A stretch of DNA of 64,000 nucleotides, taken from NCBI RefSeq assembly GCF_000702445.1, contig NZ_JNIF01000004.1:1302001-1366000 (forward strand), given 5' to 3'. Positions 55,440 through 63,667 of this stretch are shown here, piece by piece. Below the pieces are notes generated by a model. That model was given only the letters and a program-made list of their open reading frames with translations, did not search any database and was not told the DNA's origin. Each line of letters opens with the position of its first letter. Position 1 is the stretch's first letter. The stretch comes from Bryobacter aggregatus MPL3. GTDB taxonomy: Bacteria > Acidobacteriota > Terriglobia > Bryobacterales > Bryobacteraceae. A program made the translations under genes and the position numbers.

Positions 55440-56343
55440 TCAGCCCGAGCACCCGCGATTGGCCTATTCGCCACAGGCTTTGGCAGCATGTGAAAAGGCG
55501 CTCCGCACAATCTTGACCAAGATCGGTCCGTGGGGGACTCGACTGGTGCTGATTGGCGGAATGGCACCCCGCTATTTGGTTGGAGACCTGCCTGCCGACA
55601 TCCCCGAACACGTCGGAACAACCGACCTCGACATTGTGGTGGGCATTGCGCTGGAGAGCGAAGAAGATGAGGCCTACCGAACTCTGCAGCAAAATCTCAA
55701 GGATGCCCAATTCGCGCCGAGGCGAAATCCAGATACGAATCAAGAAGAAACTTTCCGGTGGACCAGAGAGGTCGACGGAGTGTCTGTGGTGCTTGAGTTC
55801 TTCTGTCCGGTTGGGGAAGGCAATACGGGCCAACTCTTGAGGAATCCTGGCAAGAATGTCGGCTCAAAAATTAGCGCAATGCGAATCCGAGGGGCCGAAC
55901 TCGCTGGCCGCGACCACATCACTATCAATCTGGGTGGCGAACTGCTCGACCACGGAGGAATTCAGGAACGGATTGAAGTGAGGGTCTGCAATCTGCTGCC
56001 ACTGCTTGTGCTCAAAAGCTTTGCCATCGATGAGAGAGACAAATCCAAAGACAGTTACGATTTGGTCTGGATCTTGAATGCATTTCAAGAGGGACCGGCC
56101 TCGGTTGTCGACGCTATCGCCTCCAGCCCGGTTATTGACCATGCCGATATCCCTGTGGCAATTCAAGCCATTCGAACGCATTTCCAATCGACTGGGCACC
56201 GAGGACCATCTCAGTATGCGAACTTCGAATTGATGGCTGACGACGCGGAGCAGCGAGAACGACTTCGACGCCACGCACACGGCACCGTCGCTGAGTTTCT
56301 ACGGCTTTGGGATAGCAGAGGGTTGCCCGGGGCTATTGGGTAG
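55426..56343 (+). CDS. AbiEii-like nucleotidyltransferase toxin
   Basis: 305 residues. The nucleotidyltransferase core reads LVLIGGMAPRYLVGD followed by TTDLDIVVGIAL (GG...DxD metal-binding pattern), as in the polymerase-beta-like AbiEii/MNT superfamily. Such toxins transfer nucleotides, for example to tRNA acceptor ends, arresting growth. The frame overlaps the antitoxin by 14 bases. C-terminal ~100 residues are helical. Identity as a toxin rests on context plus fold; it could also be an unrelated nucleotidyltransferase-fold protein. Confidence 0.75.
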   Translation: MTPNNQPEHPRLAYSPQALAACEKALRTILTKIGPWGTRLVLIGGMAPRYLVGDLPADIPEHVGTTDLDIVVGIALESEEDEAYRTLQQNLKDAQFAPRRNPDTNQEETFRWTREVDGVSVVLEFFCPVGEGNTGQLLRNPGKNVGSKISAMRIRGAELAGRDHITINLGGELLDHGGIQERIEVRVCNLLPLLVLKSFAIDERDKSKDSYDLVWILNAFQEGPASVVDAIASSPVIDHADIPVAIQAIRTHFQSTGHRGPSQYANFELMADDAEQRERLRRHAHGTVAEFLRLWDSRGLPGAIG

Positions 56344-56451
56344 CTAACCCCGATCAACCTACCCAGGGCGTTCTTTTCGATCGTCGGAGGAAGCAGGGTG
56401 CTTGGGCCCCAATCCCTTTGAGATTGGCCTAAAGGGCCCTAATCTCTTCGT

Positions 56452-57987
56452 GTGGAGCAAGAGGGGACAAGCTCGTCAGGACAAGTGCTAAGAGTCAAAG
56501 CGCTGGCAGCGGAGTCGGGGGCGATCCGCTGTCACCTCTCCAATGAAGAGTCCATCCTGGTTCCGGCAATGATTGGGCGTCGACTTCAGACGAATGACAT
56601 GGTGTCCTTCGTGCCCTCCGATCCGAAGAACACGGCACAAAACCTCCTGGTGAAGCGCTCCGGAGTGGCGCGATCCACTGAACTACTCTTTACAACTGTT
56701 GGGCTGGCGGCGAGATTTCCAAAAGGAGAGTCGGGGCAGTACCTCGAAGTAGAAGTGCCGCATCCTAATGTGATCGAGAAGATGTATCTTTCGGCGGTCG
56801 CAATCCGCGAGCATTTCTACCTCTTGGCCGGTGAAGAATCGCCCAAGGATCGGCTATACAAAGCTCTGAGTAGCCATCCGTCGGCGCGTCTGACTGAACT
56901 CCGGCTTGCATGGCGACTCAAATCGATTGAGCATGCGCTCTCCAGCGATCAGAGCATCTCGAAATCCCACATGGAGCGAGCATTTAACGTCTTGGCGAAC
57001 CCGGCCCTTAAGGAATCTTTCGACCGCATAAGGTTTGATGACGATGCGCTTCCACTATTTCCCTATGGAGGGTACGGCTCCATCCTCGTGGAAGGGCGGC
57101 TGGTCGAGGATGGCAAGGCGTTTATTGGGAACCGGATCCTGGCCTTTAAGCCAGAAATGGCGGAGAAAAAAGTGTCCATCCTCCTGCGGAGCTGTGAATT
57201 CCTGCCTGATCGAATCGTCTGCCACGACTCAAGGCGAAAGCTTGAGGTCTGGCTTGATGGCGGATTGTTGCCCGGGTTGAATTGGGATCCGTCTTGGAAC
57301 AACTGGAAGCACTGGATTCGGAGTCGGCTGGAGGTGGAGGCGACATTCGTGACCTCGGCGAAAGAGCGGCTTGAGCAAGGCGAACGGATAGTCAGCAAGT
57401 GGTGTGTGGCGCTACCATCGCGGCTTCGCGTAGTCGTTCCCGAAGGTCTGATGGCGGATATCGTCGGCGCTCGTGCGTTCCACGCCCTCCTCGGCCGGCA
57501 CGCAGACCTGATCCGTCAAATTGCGGCGCAGATCGAATCGCACCCTGCTGAACATTCTCTTGTCGAAAAATGGTTTCGAGACTTCAACGCAGAGCCAGGA
57601 CTGCGCCCCCAGCATGTCAGTTGGCAGCCGGACCACGATGAATTCTGCTTCGAAGAATTGCGCAAGCGAAGTAAGACCTGGTTCCTATTCCGCGACGAAT
57701 ATTTGTTTGTCTGGCACAAGATTTTGATCGCGGAGATCCCAGCATTGGGACATGCCACGTACATTTTTTCGCGTCCGGCAAACTTGGAGGAGTTCATGGC
57801 TGCATATGGCAAGACCGAACGCGACGATGTGCGACGCAACCGGCACGATGTGGCGAGTCGGCTTGGATTTATTGGCAGAGTCGTCCGGGGCCAACGGAAG
57901 ATGCGCTGGCTAAACGACGTGTTGAAGCGAGCCGGTGAGCAGGTGGAGGTCGGCGACACGCCGGATTGGCCAGGTGCCAGTGGCTAG
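56452..57987 (+). CDS. Unrecognised protein with OB-like N-terminus and degenerate J-like domain
   Basis: 511 residues from a GTG (another at 56485). The N-terminal ~60 residues resemble a cold-shock/OB strand pattern (GAIRCHLSNEESILVPAMI, QTNDMVSFVPSDP). Residues ~130-185 look like a J domain without HPD: LYKALSSHPSARLTELRLAWRL, then MERAFNVLANPALKESFDRI. The remainder, rich in aromatic residues and Arg, has no family I can name. The upstream 108-bp gap holds a near-direct repeat GGGCCCnAATC (56404 and 56434). It is likely an island gene linked to the PRTRC region rather than BREX. Confidence 0.65.
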   Translation: MEQEGTSSSGQVLRVKALAAESGAIRCHLSNEESILVPAMIGRRLQTNDMVSFVPSDPKNTAQNLLVKRSGVARSTELLFTTVGLAARFPKGESGQYLEVEVPHPNVIEKMYLSAVAIREHFYLLAGEESPKDRLYKALSSHPSARLTELRLAWRLKSIEHALSSDQSISKSHMERAFNVLANPALKESFDRIRFDDDALPLFPYGGYGSILVEGRLVEDGKAFIGNRILAFKPEMAEKKVSILLRSCEFLPDRIVCHDSRRKLEVWLDGGLLPGLNWDPSWNNWKHWIRSRLEVEATFVTSAKERLEQGERIVSKWCVALPSRLRVVVPEGLMADIVGARAFHALLGRHADLIRQIAAQIESHPAEHSLVEKWFRDFNAEPGLRPQHVSWQPDHDEFCFEELRKRSKTWFLFRDEYLFVWHKILIAEIPALGHATYIFSRPANLEEFMAAYGKTERDDVRRNRHDVASRLGFIGRVVRGQRKMRWLNDVLKRAGEQVEVGDTPDWPGASG

Positions 57988-58034
57988 GCGCCGGGACACC
58001 GTTGCGGTAAAAGAACTCTAGAACAGGAGCCACT

Positions 58035-58166
58035 ATGCCCGACACAATTCTGCCTCTCAGCAATGAAACCAAAGAAGAGATCATCAAGACCCAACCGAAC
58101 GGAATTTGGCTGGTGCTGAACGAGGAGTTGCACGCAGCCAACGCGATCGCCGAAGATCTCTTCTAG
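58035..58166 (+). CDS. 43-residue protein
   Basis: ATG at 58035 with AGGAG six bases upstream. The product is acidic and ends IAEDLF, with a central GIWLVLNEELH. No family or motif recognised. Its stop lies inside CTAG, whose reverse strand provides the stop of the convergent ThiF gene, so the two reading frames end in the same four bases. Codon use resembles its neighbours and no other reading frame competes, so I think it is real, though unsupported by homology. Confidence 0.55.
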   Translation: MPDTILPLSNETKEEIIKTQPNGIWLVLNEELHAANAIAEDLF

Positions 58167-58951
58167 CCTTTTGTGCTTCGCCCCCTCCGCATCAAACGCT
58201 TCCAGCCAACAGGATCGATCAGGAGTGGCTGCACGCTTTGACTCGCGATGTTCACGAAGGCGCCGTGATGGTGTTCCAACCCGCCGTAGCGGAAAAGCCT
58301 AGCGAGCATTGCCATTGCGTGGCTGGCGAGTGTCTGATTGACGAATGGTTCCTGGCGCTCCAAAGACTCCAACGCGCTGCAACTCGGCATCGCATTATCG
58401 TCCAGAGTTGGGTTCACAATCTCGGGAAATAGTTCGGCGACGGTGCGTAGCCGGTCGGCTTTCCGAGGATTGCGGGCGTTCAACGGTTGGCCGAGGACAA
58501 ACTGCCCGCCCTCGGCACCATTTCCCAAGTCGAGCCAGTACGCCACCCGGCTTCGAGAGCCGACGATTCGTGCCTCGATCCCGGCGCGTGCTTCCCGAGT
58601 GTCCACGCATCCGATCACGATGTCGCTATCGGAGAGCAGATGCTCATCAGAAAGCCGCTGCGGCGCTGAACGCCAGCTCAGGCTCCAGAACAGGTTGATC
58701 CTTGAGACGAGAACCGTGGCCTTGGGCAAACCGATCTCGGATCGGCTGAAGGGCTGTCGGATGCAATTGCTTTCTGAGACGACATCGCCGTCGATCAAAG
58801 TCACGTCTAGTCCGCCGGGGTGACCAGCGACCAGCAACGCTTGATGAATGTACGGGAGAGCCATGGCGACTATGCTCCCGTTGCCGCCGGTTCCGACGAC
58901 GCTGACGCTTACGGTGCGGCTCAGCAATTGGTTGGGGATGTTGTGTTTCAT
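58163..58951 (-). CDS. PRTRC-system ThiF-family E1-like protein
   Basis: 262 residues from the ATG at 58951 (GAGG seven bases upstream); the longer frame runs through the preceding gene. The adenylating Rossmann motif is VSVVGTGGNGSIVAMAL, followed by VTLIDGDVVSESNCIRQ and IVIGCVDTREARAGIE, as in ThiF/E1 proteins. A typical metal Cys pair is not obvious, so it may be an incomplete E1. In PRTRC clusters this gene accompanies proteins B, C, E and F; its substrate is unknown. It is the last gene of the leftward set. Confidence 0.85.
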   Translation of the reverse strand: MKHNIPNQLLSRTVSVSVVGTGGNGSIVAMALPYIHQALLVAGHPGGLDVTLIDGDVVSESNCIRQPFSRSEIGLPKATVLVSRINLFWSLSWRSAPQRLSDEHLLSDSDIVIGCVDTREARAGIEARIVGSRSRVAYWLDLGNGAEGGQFVLGQPLNARNPRKADRLRTVAELFPEIVNPTLDDNAMPSCSALESLERQEPFVNQTLASHAMAMLARLFRYGGLEHHHGAFVNIASQSVQPLLIDPVGWKRLMRRGRSTKG

Positions 58952-58959
58952 GTGACGCC

Positions 58960-59667
58960 TCAGTCGTGATCCCGCCCGACGAATTGCTGGAGGGTTTGGC
59001 GGGCATTCGCGAGCAGCCGGACCGGAAAGACCTTGGCCCCCTCCACCGCTTTCCAGAGGCCTGACACTCCATGCTTGTGCCGGCACATCCGGCCGCCGCC
59101 CCAGAGGTGCGTAAACTCGCTCGCAAAGAACGCATCCTCCCAGGCCGTCATTGCATTGACGAACGGGCCGTCCGGGGACCGCATGCTGCCTTGGCAGACG
59201 AGTCCGTTCTCTTGAGTGTTGTAGTAAGGCGCGACCAAGAGCGGCGTGGTGGCGTCGGGGCGTTTGCTTTGGCTAATGGCGCGGATTCGGAGTTCCCGTC
59301 CTGACACTCGGAAGACCAATGCGGGATGCGGGAAGCTCCGCCCGCTAAAGGGACCGAGGTCCACGTCGAACAGGGAGAAAAACATCCGCCGGCTTGTTGC
59401 CGGCGTCCACCAAACGAGAGTGTCTGGTGTTCGAACCAAGACGTTGGGAGGGAGAAGCTCCGTCCGCAGATTGGAGCCCAGACCTTCGGCCAAGGACTTC
59501 AAAAACATCGTAGATAAGGGCAACGCTGGCCCCAATTGGGGAGCCGTTCCCTTCCTGACAGTCGCTTCGTGCCAGGAAGCAAATACGTCGCGTGCGCCTT
59601 TGTACACAAGGATTGCGCCTTGGAGCGCTAGCGTATCGGCGCCCTGCAAGCTGATGCGGCAATCCAT
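58960..59667 (-). CDS. PRTRC-system protein B
   Basis: 235 residues; AAGGGGG upstream of the ATG. The sequence MDCRISLQGADTLALQGAILVYK and VDLGPFSGRSFPHPALVFRV and PYYNTQENGLVCQGSMRSP (split here) correspond, to my recognition, to PRTRC protein B. Function unknown. It sits 67 bases downstream of the F gene and eight bases before the ThiF start, in the usual PRTRC order. Confidence 0.8.
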   Translation of the reverse strand: MDCRISLQGADTLALQGAILVYKGARDVFASWHEATVRKGTAPQLGPALPLSTMFLKSLAEGLGSNLRTELLPPNVLVRTPDTLVWWTPATSRRMFFSLFDVDLGPFSGRSFPHPALVFRVSGRELRIRAISQSKRPDATTPLLVAPYYNTQENGLVCQGSMRSPDGPFVNAMTAWEDAFFASEFTHLWGGGRMCRHKHGVSGLWKAVEGAKVFPVRLLANARQTLQQFVGRDHD

Positions 59668-59734
59668 GATTTACCCCCTTTCGTGGTTGTCGAGCCGGTA
59701 TCGCGTTAATCACCGTATAATTTTCTTGGCTCAA

Positions 59735-60697
59735 TCAAATGTCATTCTCGGGCAAGAGCTTCATCAGTTCGCTGGCACGAGAAAGTGCTTTTAGAAAGCA
59801 GCCCAATTTGTAGAAAGAGTCCCGGGCATACCCGAAGTCGTCGGTCCTCACTGGAAGGATCAAATTGGGTTCTGGTGAAACCTCCAACATCCCGTCCGCT
59901 TCGGCGTCGAAGGCCGCTTCGATGGCGTCGTGCTTCCAGAATACGATCAGCAATGCCGGGAGGGGCGGGTTTGTGTCATGAAGTTGGTCTCGGATTTCAG
60001 GGTCGAGTTCGGGTGGTTGCGCGAGGGACGATTCCATTTCGAGTGCCAATAGGCATTCAAGCCACCGACGTACTTCCGGTGTGCGAACGCGGGTCATGAC
60101 CTGGCGTAAACCCGGGAGGCTGAGCGGCTTCTGCTTTAGAGCTGTAGGTACGGCTGCGTCCACATCTGGAAGCTCTATGCTCGCAGCATCGGGATCGCCT
60201 TCATACCAGTCCCGCATCATTTCGTTCCGTTCCAGCGCATCTTGATAGTCGAAAACCCTCACCCAGCGATTGAGCGATGACGTGAAGATCCGGTAGAACG
60301 TCGCCGGTAGCCTTGGGTGCTCTCGCTCCAGTGCCTTGATGGTTGGCCCCAGCACCAAGTAGCCGGCTTGCGTGGGATCGGCGATGAGGTAAAGATTGCT
60401 GCCATCGCCCTCGCCGCCAGAGATCGGATCGACGGTGGAACTGAGCGTCAACGTCATGAAGAAGTGCTCCCGAAGGACCGCACTACTGCTTTGCTGAACG
60501 CAGTGTTCCAAAGCGATCCGCAGAAACTCATAGGGGTCTTGGCCTGCCTTGGTCCAAGCGGCCGCGGGAGCGATTCCTGCGCGTAGGAGGTTTGCTCCCG
60601 TGCGCGCTACGATACGCTCCCCGTGAAGCATTTGATGGTGGCCGGGAATTCCATTCAACGATGGCAGGCTCCACCCGGCGGCATTACCAGGGCCCAT
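59735..60697 (-). CDS. PRTRC-system protein F
   Basis: 320 residues from the ATG at 60697, which shares a base with the stop of the upstream gene (TGATG); a longer frame exists but overlaps it. Recognised as PRTRC protein F by length, order and phrases such as LREHFFMTLTLSSTVDP and GYLVLGPTIKALE. Helical, no enzymatic motif seen. Unknown role. Confidence 0.72.
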   Translation of the reverse strand: MGPGNAAGWSLPSLNGIPGHHQMLHGERIVARTGANLLRAGIAPAAAWTKAGQDPYEFLRIALEHCVQQSSSAVLREHFFMTLTLSSTVDPISGGEGDGSNLYLIADPTQAGYLVLGPTIKALEREHPRLPATFYRIFTSSLNRWVRVFDYQDALERNEMMRDWYEGDPDAASIELPDVDAAVPTALKQKPLSLPGLRQVMTRVRTPEVRRWLECLLALEMESSLAQPPELDPEIRDQLHDTNPPLPALLIVFWKHDAIEAAFDAEADGMLEVSPEPNLILPVRTDDFGYARDSFYKLGCFLKALSRASELMKLLPENDI

Positions 60698-60918
60698 CAA
60701 AGAGTGGGCGGCAACCACCCCGGTGGAACATCGAGCAAGCGGAATTGGCCGGTGCCGCGGTGAAGGCGCTGGATTCCTTTGACCACAAGTTGCGCCGCCT
60801 GTTGCCAGTCGGGACATTTTCGATACTCCTCGAGGATGGTTTTCTGACTTGGGTGCAGCCCTTGCGCAATTGCATCGAGTTCTTCGAGAACCTCCTCGAC
60901 AGTTGGTTCCGGCGGCAT
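60697..60918 (-). CDS. Small unknown protein in the PRTRC set
   Basis: 73 residues (MPPEPTVEEVLEELDAIAQG at the start), acidic and helical. No motif recognised. Starts four bases after the PRTRC C gene and couples to the F gene start, so it is an authentic operon member. Not a standard PRTRC component that I know. Confidence 0.65.
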   Translation of the reverse strand: MPPEPTVEEVLEELDAIAQGLHPSQKTILEEYRKCPDWQQAAQLVVKGIQRLHRGTGQFRLLDVPPGWLPPTL

Positions 60919-60922
60919 TGGC

Positions 60923-61126
60923 TTATCCCTTGGCTCCGATTGCCCGCTCGAAGCGGAAGACGAGCTTATCGCCTACCGCTTCAGGGCCGGTCAGGACGGC
61001 TGTTGCGATCTCAGGAAATTGGGTTGCGTAGATCGACCGTACTTGTTCTGCATCCATTTGTGGGTTCGGATCTGGAAGCTTTGCCCCCCCAAATCGAAAC
61101 TCGCGGATCATCTTGGTTACTGTCAT
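60923..61126 (-). CDS. PRTRC-system protein C
   Basis: 67 residues, ATGA overlap with protein E. The sequence MIREFRFGGAKLPDPNPQM, then YATQFPEIATAVLTGPE and a terminal VFRFERAIGAKG is a close match to the family as I recall it. Function unknown. Confidence 0.88.
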   Translation of the reverse strand: MTVTKMIREFRFGGAKLPDPNPQMDAEQVRSIYATQFPEIATAVLTGPEAVGDKLVFRFERAIGAKG

Positions 61127-61563
61127 ACGTTCACCCCAACATCCTCTGGTTCGACCGCAGCTTCATCGAAAAGCCCTAGCGTCCCTTGTGGCTCCGGCTT
61201 GGGTGCCGCCTTCTCCGCGACCGGAAGTTTCTTCCCTTTCAGCTTTTCTTTCCGAGCTTCTTCGGCCGCCTTTTCCGCAGCTTCGAGCTCCTCTTTGATC
61301 CGGGCCAAATTGGAGGAGGTTGCCGCATGGGTGTCGACGAAGTCCCGCAATTGCCTGGGCAGATCCCGGTCGAGTTCTTCCGCAGTGCCAGTGGCACAAA
61401 GCGGAACCGACAATACCTCGTTCTCGTCCTCTTTCATTTTCTTCGGGATAATGCTGATCGTCAGCACGTCTCGGTCTGTGGCCGCCACGGTTAGGATCAC
61501 TGTTCGGTTGGAAAGCATCGGTGCCAGTTGGGAAAACAGGCCCGTTGTTTCTGTTTGGTTCAT
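61123..61563 (-). CDS. PRTRC-system protein E
   Basis: 146 residues from the ATG at 61563 (AAAGGAG ten bases upstream); a GTG three codons earlier is too close to that site. N-terminal strand-rich part (ANRTVILTVA-like SNRTVILTVAATDRDVLTISIIP) followed by a Lys/Glu/Ala-rich helical tail (ARIKEELEAAEKAAEEARKEK) that looks like a coiled coil. Matches PRTRC protein E by shape. Unknown role. Confidence 0.8.
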   Translation of the reverse strand: MNQTETTGLFSQLAPMLSNRTVILTVAATDRDVLTISIIPKKMKEDENEVLSVPLCATGTAEELDRDLPRQLRDFVDTHAATSSNLARIKEELEAAEKAAEEARKEKLKGKKLPVAEKAAPKPEPQGTLGLFDEAAVEPEDVGVNV

Positions 61564-61598
61564 GAAGTTCACACTCCTTTCGCGATTTCGATTCGCTG

Positions 61599-62612
61599 TT
61601 AAGCCGCCTCTTCAAAGCGGAATTTCCGGCTACCCGCGCGAGCTACCATCGTGTCCAACTCAGCAGCGAGTGACGCCATGCCCGACTGGACCTTAGTGCG
61701 GAGTTCACCGGTGTTGCGGAGATCGTCGGCCCCAACGCCCTGCAAGAGGCCACGTGCCTGCTTCACGATCTGTTGCAGTTGCTGGTCGTCCGTCACATTC
61801 CGGAATTCAAAGTTTTCAAGGAACTCGACCAAGTTCGATACGGTCGTTTCCTTGAAGCGAAGTGGCTTTCCGTCGGCGCCATCTCGAAGGCGTTCCGCCA
61901 TGTGCTGGACGAGCTTGCCCATCGACTCGCGAAGGACAACCTGGATTTCCGAGGATGCCTCGGCCATGCGTTGGGCGGCTTTCTCGCGTTCCTGATCCCA
62001 CACTTCCTGAGAGATTCCCCGGAGTTGATCGGGAACCCCGAAGCTGACGTATTGCCATGCGAATCCGAACTGGCGCGTAACTTCGTCTACGGGCGGATAG
62101 TCGGCTGGGTTGTAGAGCCCACGGAGCCGTTTGCGCGCATCGGTGCAAAGGCCTGGATAGACATCAAGGAATGCTTTGACGAGTTGCTCCCGCTCCGTCT
62201 GGAATTGGCGGAGGCGCTGCTCGACAACCTGGAGGGCGGCTATCGGAAGGAGATGAATCCCGACTTCGAACGGAAGGCACAGGTTGTACAGGTAACGACG
62301 AATCTCTCCATCGAATCGACCGATGGCTTTCAGTTCCGCCGAATCCAGTAGATGTTTCGAAACGCGCAGAAGGTCCTTGTCCGCATCAGCTTCGATCTGC
62401 GAAGTCGACACCTTGCGGGTGTTGCCCATGGTGGAGAGCCGCACCTTGATGCAGACCGTCTTCTTGGCAAGATCCACGCCGGGATCCTGAATCGGGATGG
62501 CCGGGGGGCCGTCGCCACCGTCAGGGTGGCCGCCAAAACTGGGCTGGACAAAGGCTAATGGCGGTGCAGTTGCGCTGTCTGAAATGGAGAAAAGATTGGA
62601 TTGAAACGACAT
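61599..62612 (-). CDS. DUF3150-like protein
   Basis: 337 residues from the ATG at 62612 (AAGGAG 11 bases upstream; a GTG at 62621 is possible). Mostly helical with phrases DLAKKTVCIKVRLSTMG, HLLDSAELKAIGRFDGEIRRY (split), and YNPADYPPVDEVTRQFGFAWQY. It resembles DUF3150, known mainly beside AAA/MoxR-type ATPases and von Willebrand-domain proteins; the assignment is tentative. It stands between the PRTRC genes and the radical-SAM gene, with 26 bases to E. Confidence 0.6.
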   Translation of the reverse strand: MSFQSNLFSISDSATAPPLAFVQPSFGGHPDGGDGPPAIPIQDPGVDLAKKTVCIKVRLSTMGNTRKVSTSQIEADADKDLLRVSKHLLDSAELKAIGRFDGEIRRYLYNLCLPFEVGIHLLPIAALQVVEQRLRQFQTEREQLVKAFLDVYPGLCTDARKRLRGLYNPADYPPVDEVTRQFGFAWQYVSFGVPDQLRGISQEVWDQEREKAAQRMAEASSEIQVVLRESMGKLVQHMAERLRDGADGKPLRFKETTVSNLVEFLENFEFRNVTDDQQLQQIVKQARGLLQGVGADDLRNTGELRTKVQSGMASLAAELDTMVARAGSRKFRFEEAA

Positions 62613-62673
62613 GGAATACACGTCTCCTTATGTGGGTTGTGGTTGGTGGTGACGCGGGTCTACGCGTGGGAAG

Positions 62674-63276
62674 TTATTGCAGGATGGGGAACCCAGTGAT
62701 CTGGGTAATCCCCTGGGAATCGATCGTGAACTCGACACTCAGGGGCGAAAAGTCGCTGGAGGAGTGGCGATCAGAAAATAGAAGTAGCGCTTGGTTCTGA
62801 CTGCTGACCAGAGGTTGCTTCGAAGGCCGATGACCGTTGAAACGCCCGAGAACTGCAAAATCGAGGTGAAGTCGAATGGCACGCCAAAGGTTGGCTTGGT
62901 GTGAGGGAGGATTGGCGTCGCGTGACAGAAAGGCGCCGATCACCAACTCCCTTTCGGTGTAACCGGAAAACATGCCGACGCTGATTTCGGGAACACGGAG
63001 GCGTAGCGCTTGAAGAAATGCCAAGAGCGCGCCGGCCTGTTCCATCGGTTCGCCACCGCTAATTGTGAGTCCGTCGATTGAGCGGCTGGCGTGCAGATCA
63101 GCTACCCATTCCACGACCGAGCTGATCTCGACTGTCATCCCGCCTTCAACTGAATGGCTGAGTGGGTTCCAGCATCCGGAACATTTCAAGGAACAGCCCT
63201 GCAGCCAGAACACAGCTCGGGATCCGGGCCCATTCACTCGACTCTGATCCAGCCTGGAATGCATTCGGATCGTCAT
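62674..63276 (-). CDS. Radical-SAM, NrdG/pyruvate-formate-lyase-activase-like enzyme
   Basis: 200 residues from the ATG at 63276, supported by GGAGG five bases upstream; a longer open frame reaches 63438 but has no ribosome site. The 4Fe-4S motif is CSLKCSGC (in WLQGCSLKCSGCWNP), with the glycine-rich SAM motif SGGEPMEQ. No SPASM domain is present. Such small enzymes often make glycyl radicals or other activation. Not a usual PRTRC component. It heads the leftward gene set; the 63277-63631 gap shows no other gene. Confidence 0.85.
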   Translation of the reverse strand: MTIRMHSRLDQSRVNGPGSRAVFWLQGCSLKCSGCWNPLSHSVEGGMTVEISSVVEWVADLHASRSIDGLTISGGEPMEQAGALLAFLQALRLRVPEISVGMFSGYTERELVIGAFLSRDANPPSHQANLWRAIRLHLDFAVLGRFNGHRPSKQPLVSSQNQALLLFSDRHSSSDFSPLSVEFTIDSQGITQITGFPILQ

Positions 63277-63608
63277 ATTACCCTCCCTTCGGCGTGGTAG
63301 TTTCGGTGCGGCTCCCGTGGCCTCATCAACGGCAGGTTTGGCTTCGTGAATCGAAAACGCGCCTCGCATTCGAAGGTCAGACACGGTGAACAATGGGTAT
63401 TGCAGTCCGGAGGCCCTCCAAAGACAAGGCCTCACCAAACAGCGGAATTCAGGTCAGAAGTGACAGGGGGATGCATTCAGCTTCCGAGAACGGGACTTCG
63501 CGCCAACTTCCGACTAGCGCGGGATTCGGCCGGAATCGCCGGCCAGAAGCCGACACTTCCGCACTGATGAGGTCCGCAGTCAAAGGGAGTTGGCCGAAAG
63601 CCAAAATA

Positions 63609-63644
63609 TATCGTTTTGTAATTAATATATATTGACGAACGATA
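63609..63644. repeat. 7-bp inverted repeat around the DUF2975 promoter -35
   Basis: TATCGTT (63609-63615) and AACGATA (63638-63644) with the -35 box between them; a possible operator for a regulator outside the window. Confidence 0.4.
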
Positions 63645-63660
63645 AATTCATCCCTAAAAT
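63632..63660 (+). promoter_or_regulatory. Promoter of the DUF2975 gene
   Basis: -35 TTGACG (63632-63637), 17-base spacer, -10 TAAAAT (63655-63660). The ATG at 63668 is 7 bases after the -10, so a leaderless message is likely. Confidence 0.7.
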
Positions 63661-63667
63661 AGATGCT

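Noticed and set aside
56404-56444. Hairpin CCAATC/GATTGG with GGGCCCnAATC repeats as a terminator or riboswitch
   Set aside because: The stem is only 6 bp and no T tract follows; noted as a possible operator only.
58035-58166. RiPP precursor for the radical-SAM/ThiF genes
   Set aside because: The radical-SAM protein has no SPASM domain and looks like an activase, the peptide has no core motif, and it is on the opposite strand.
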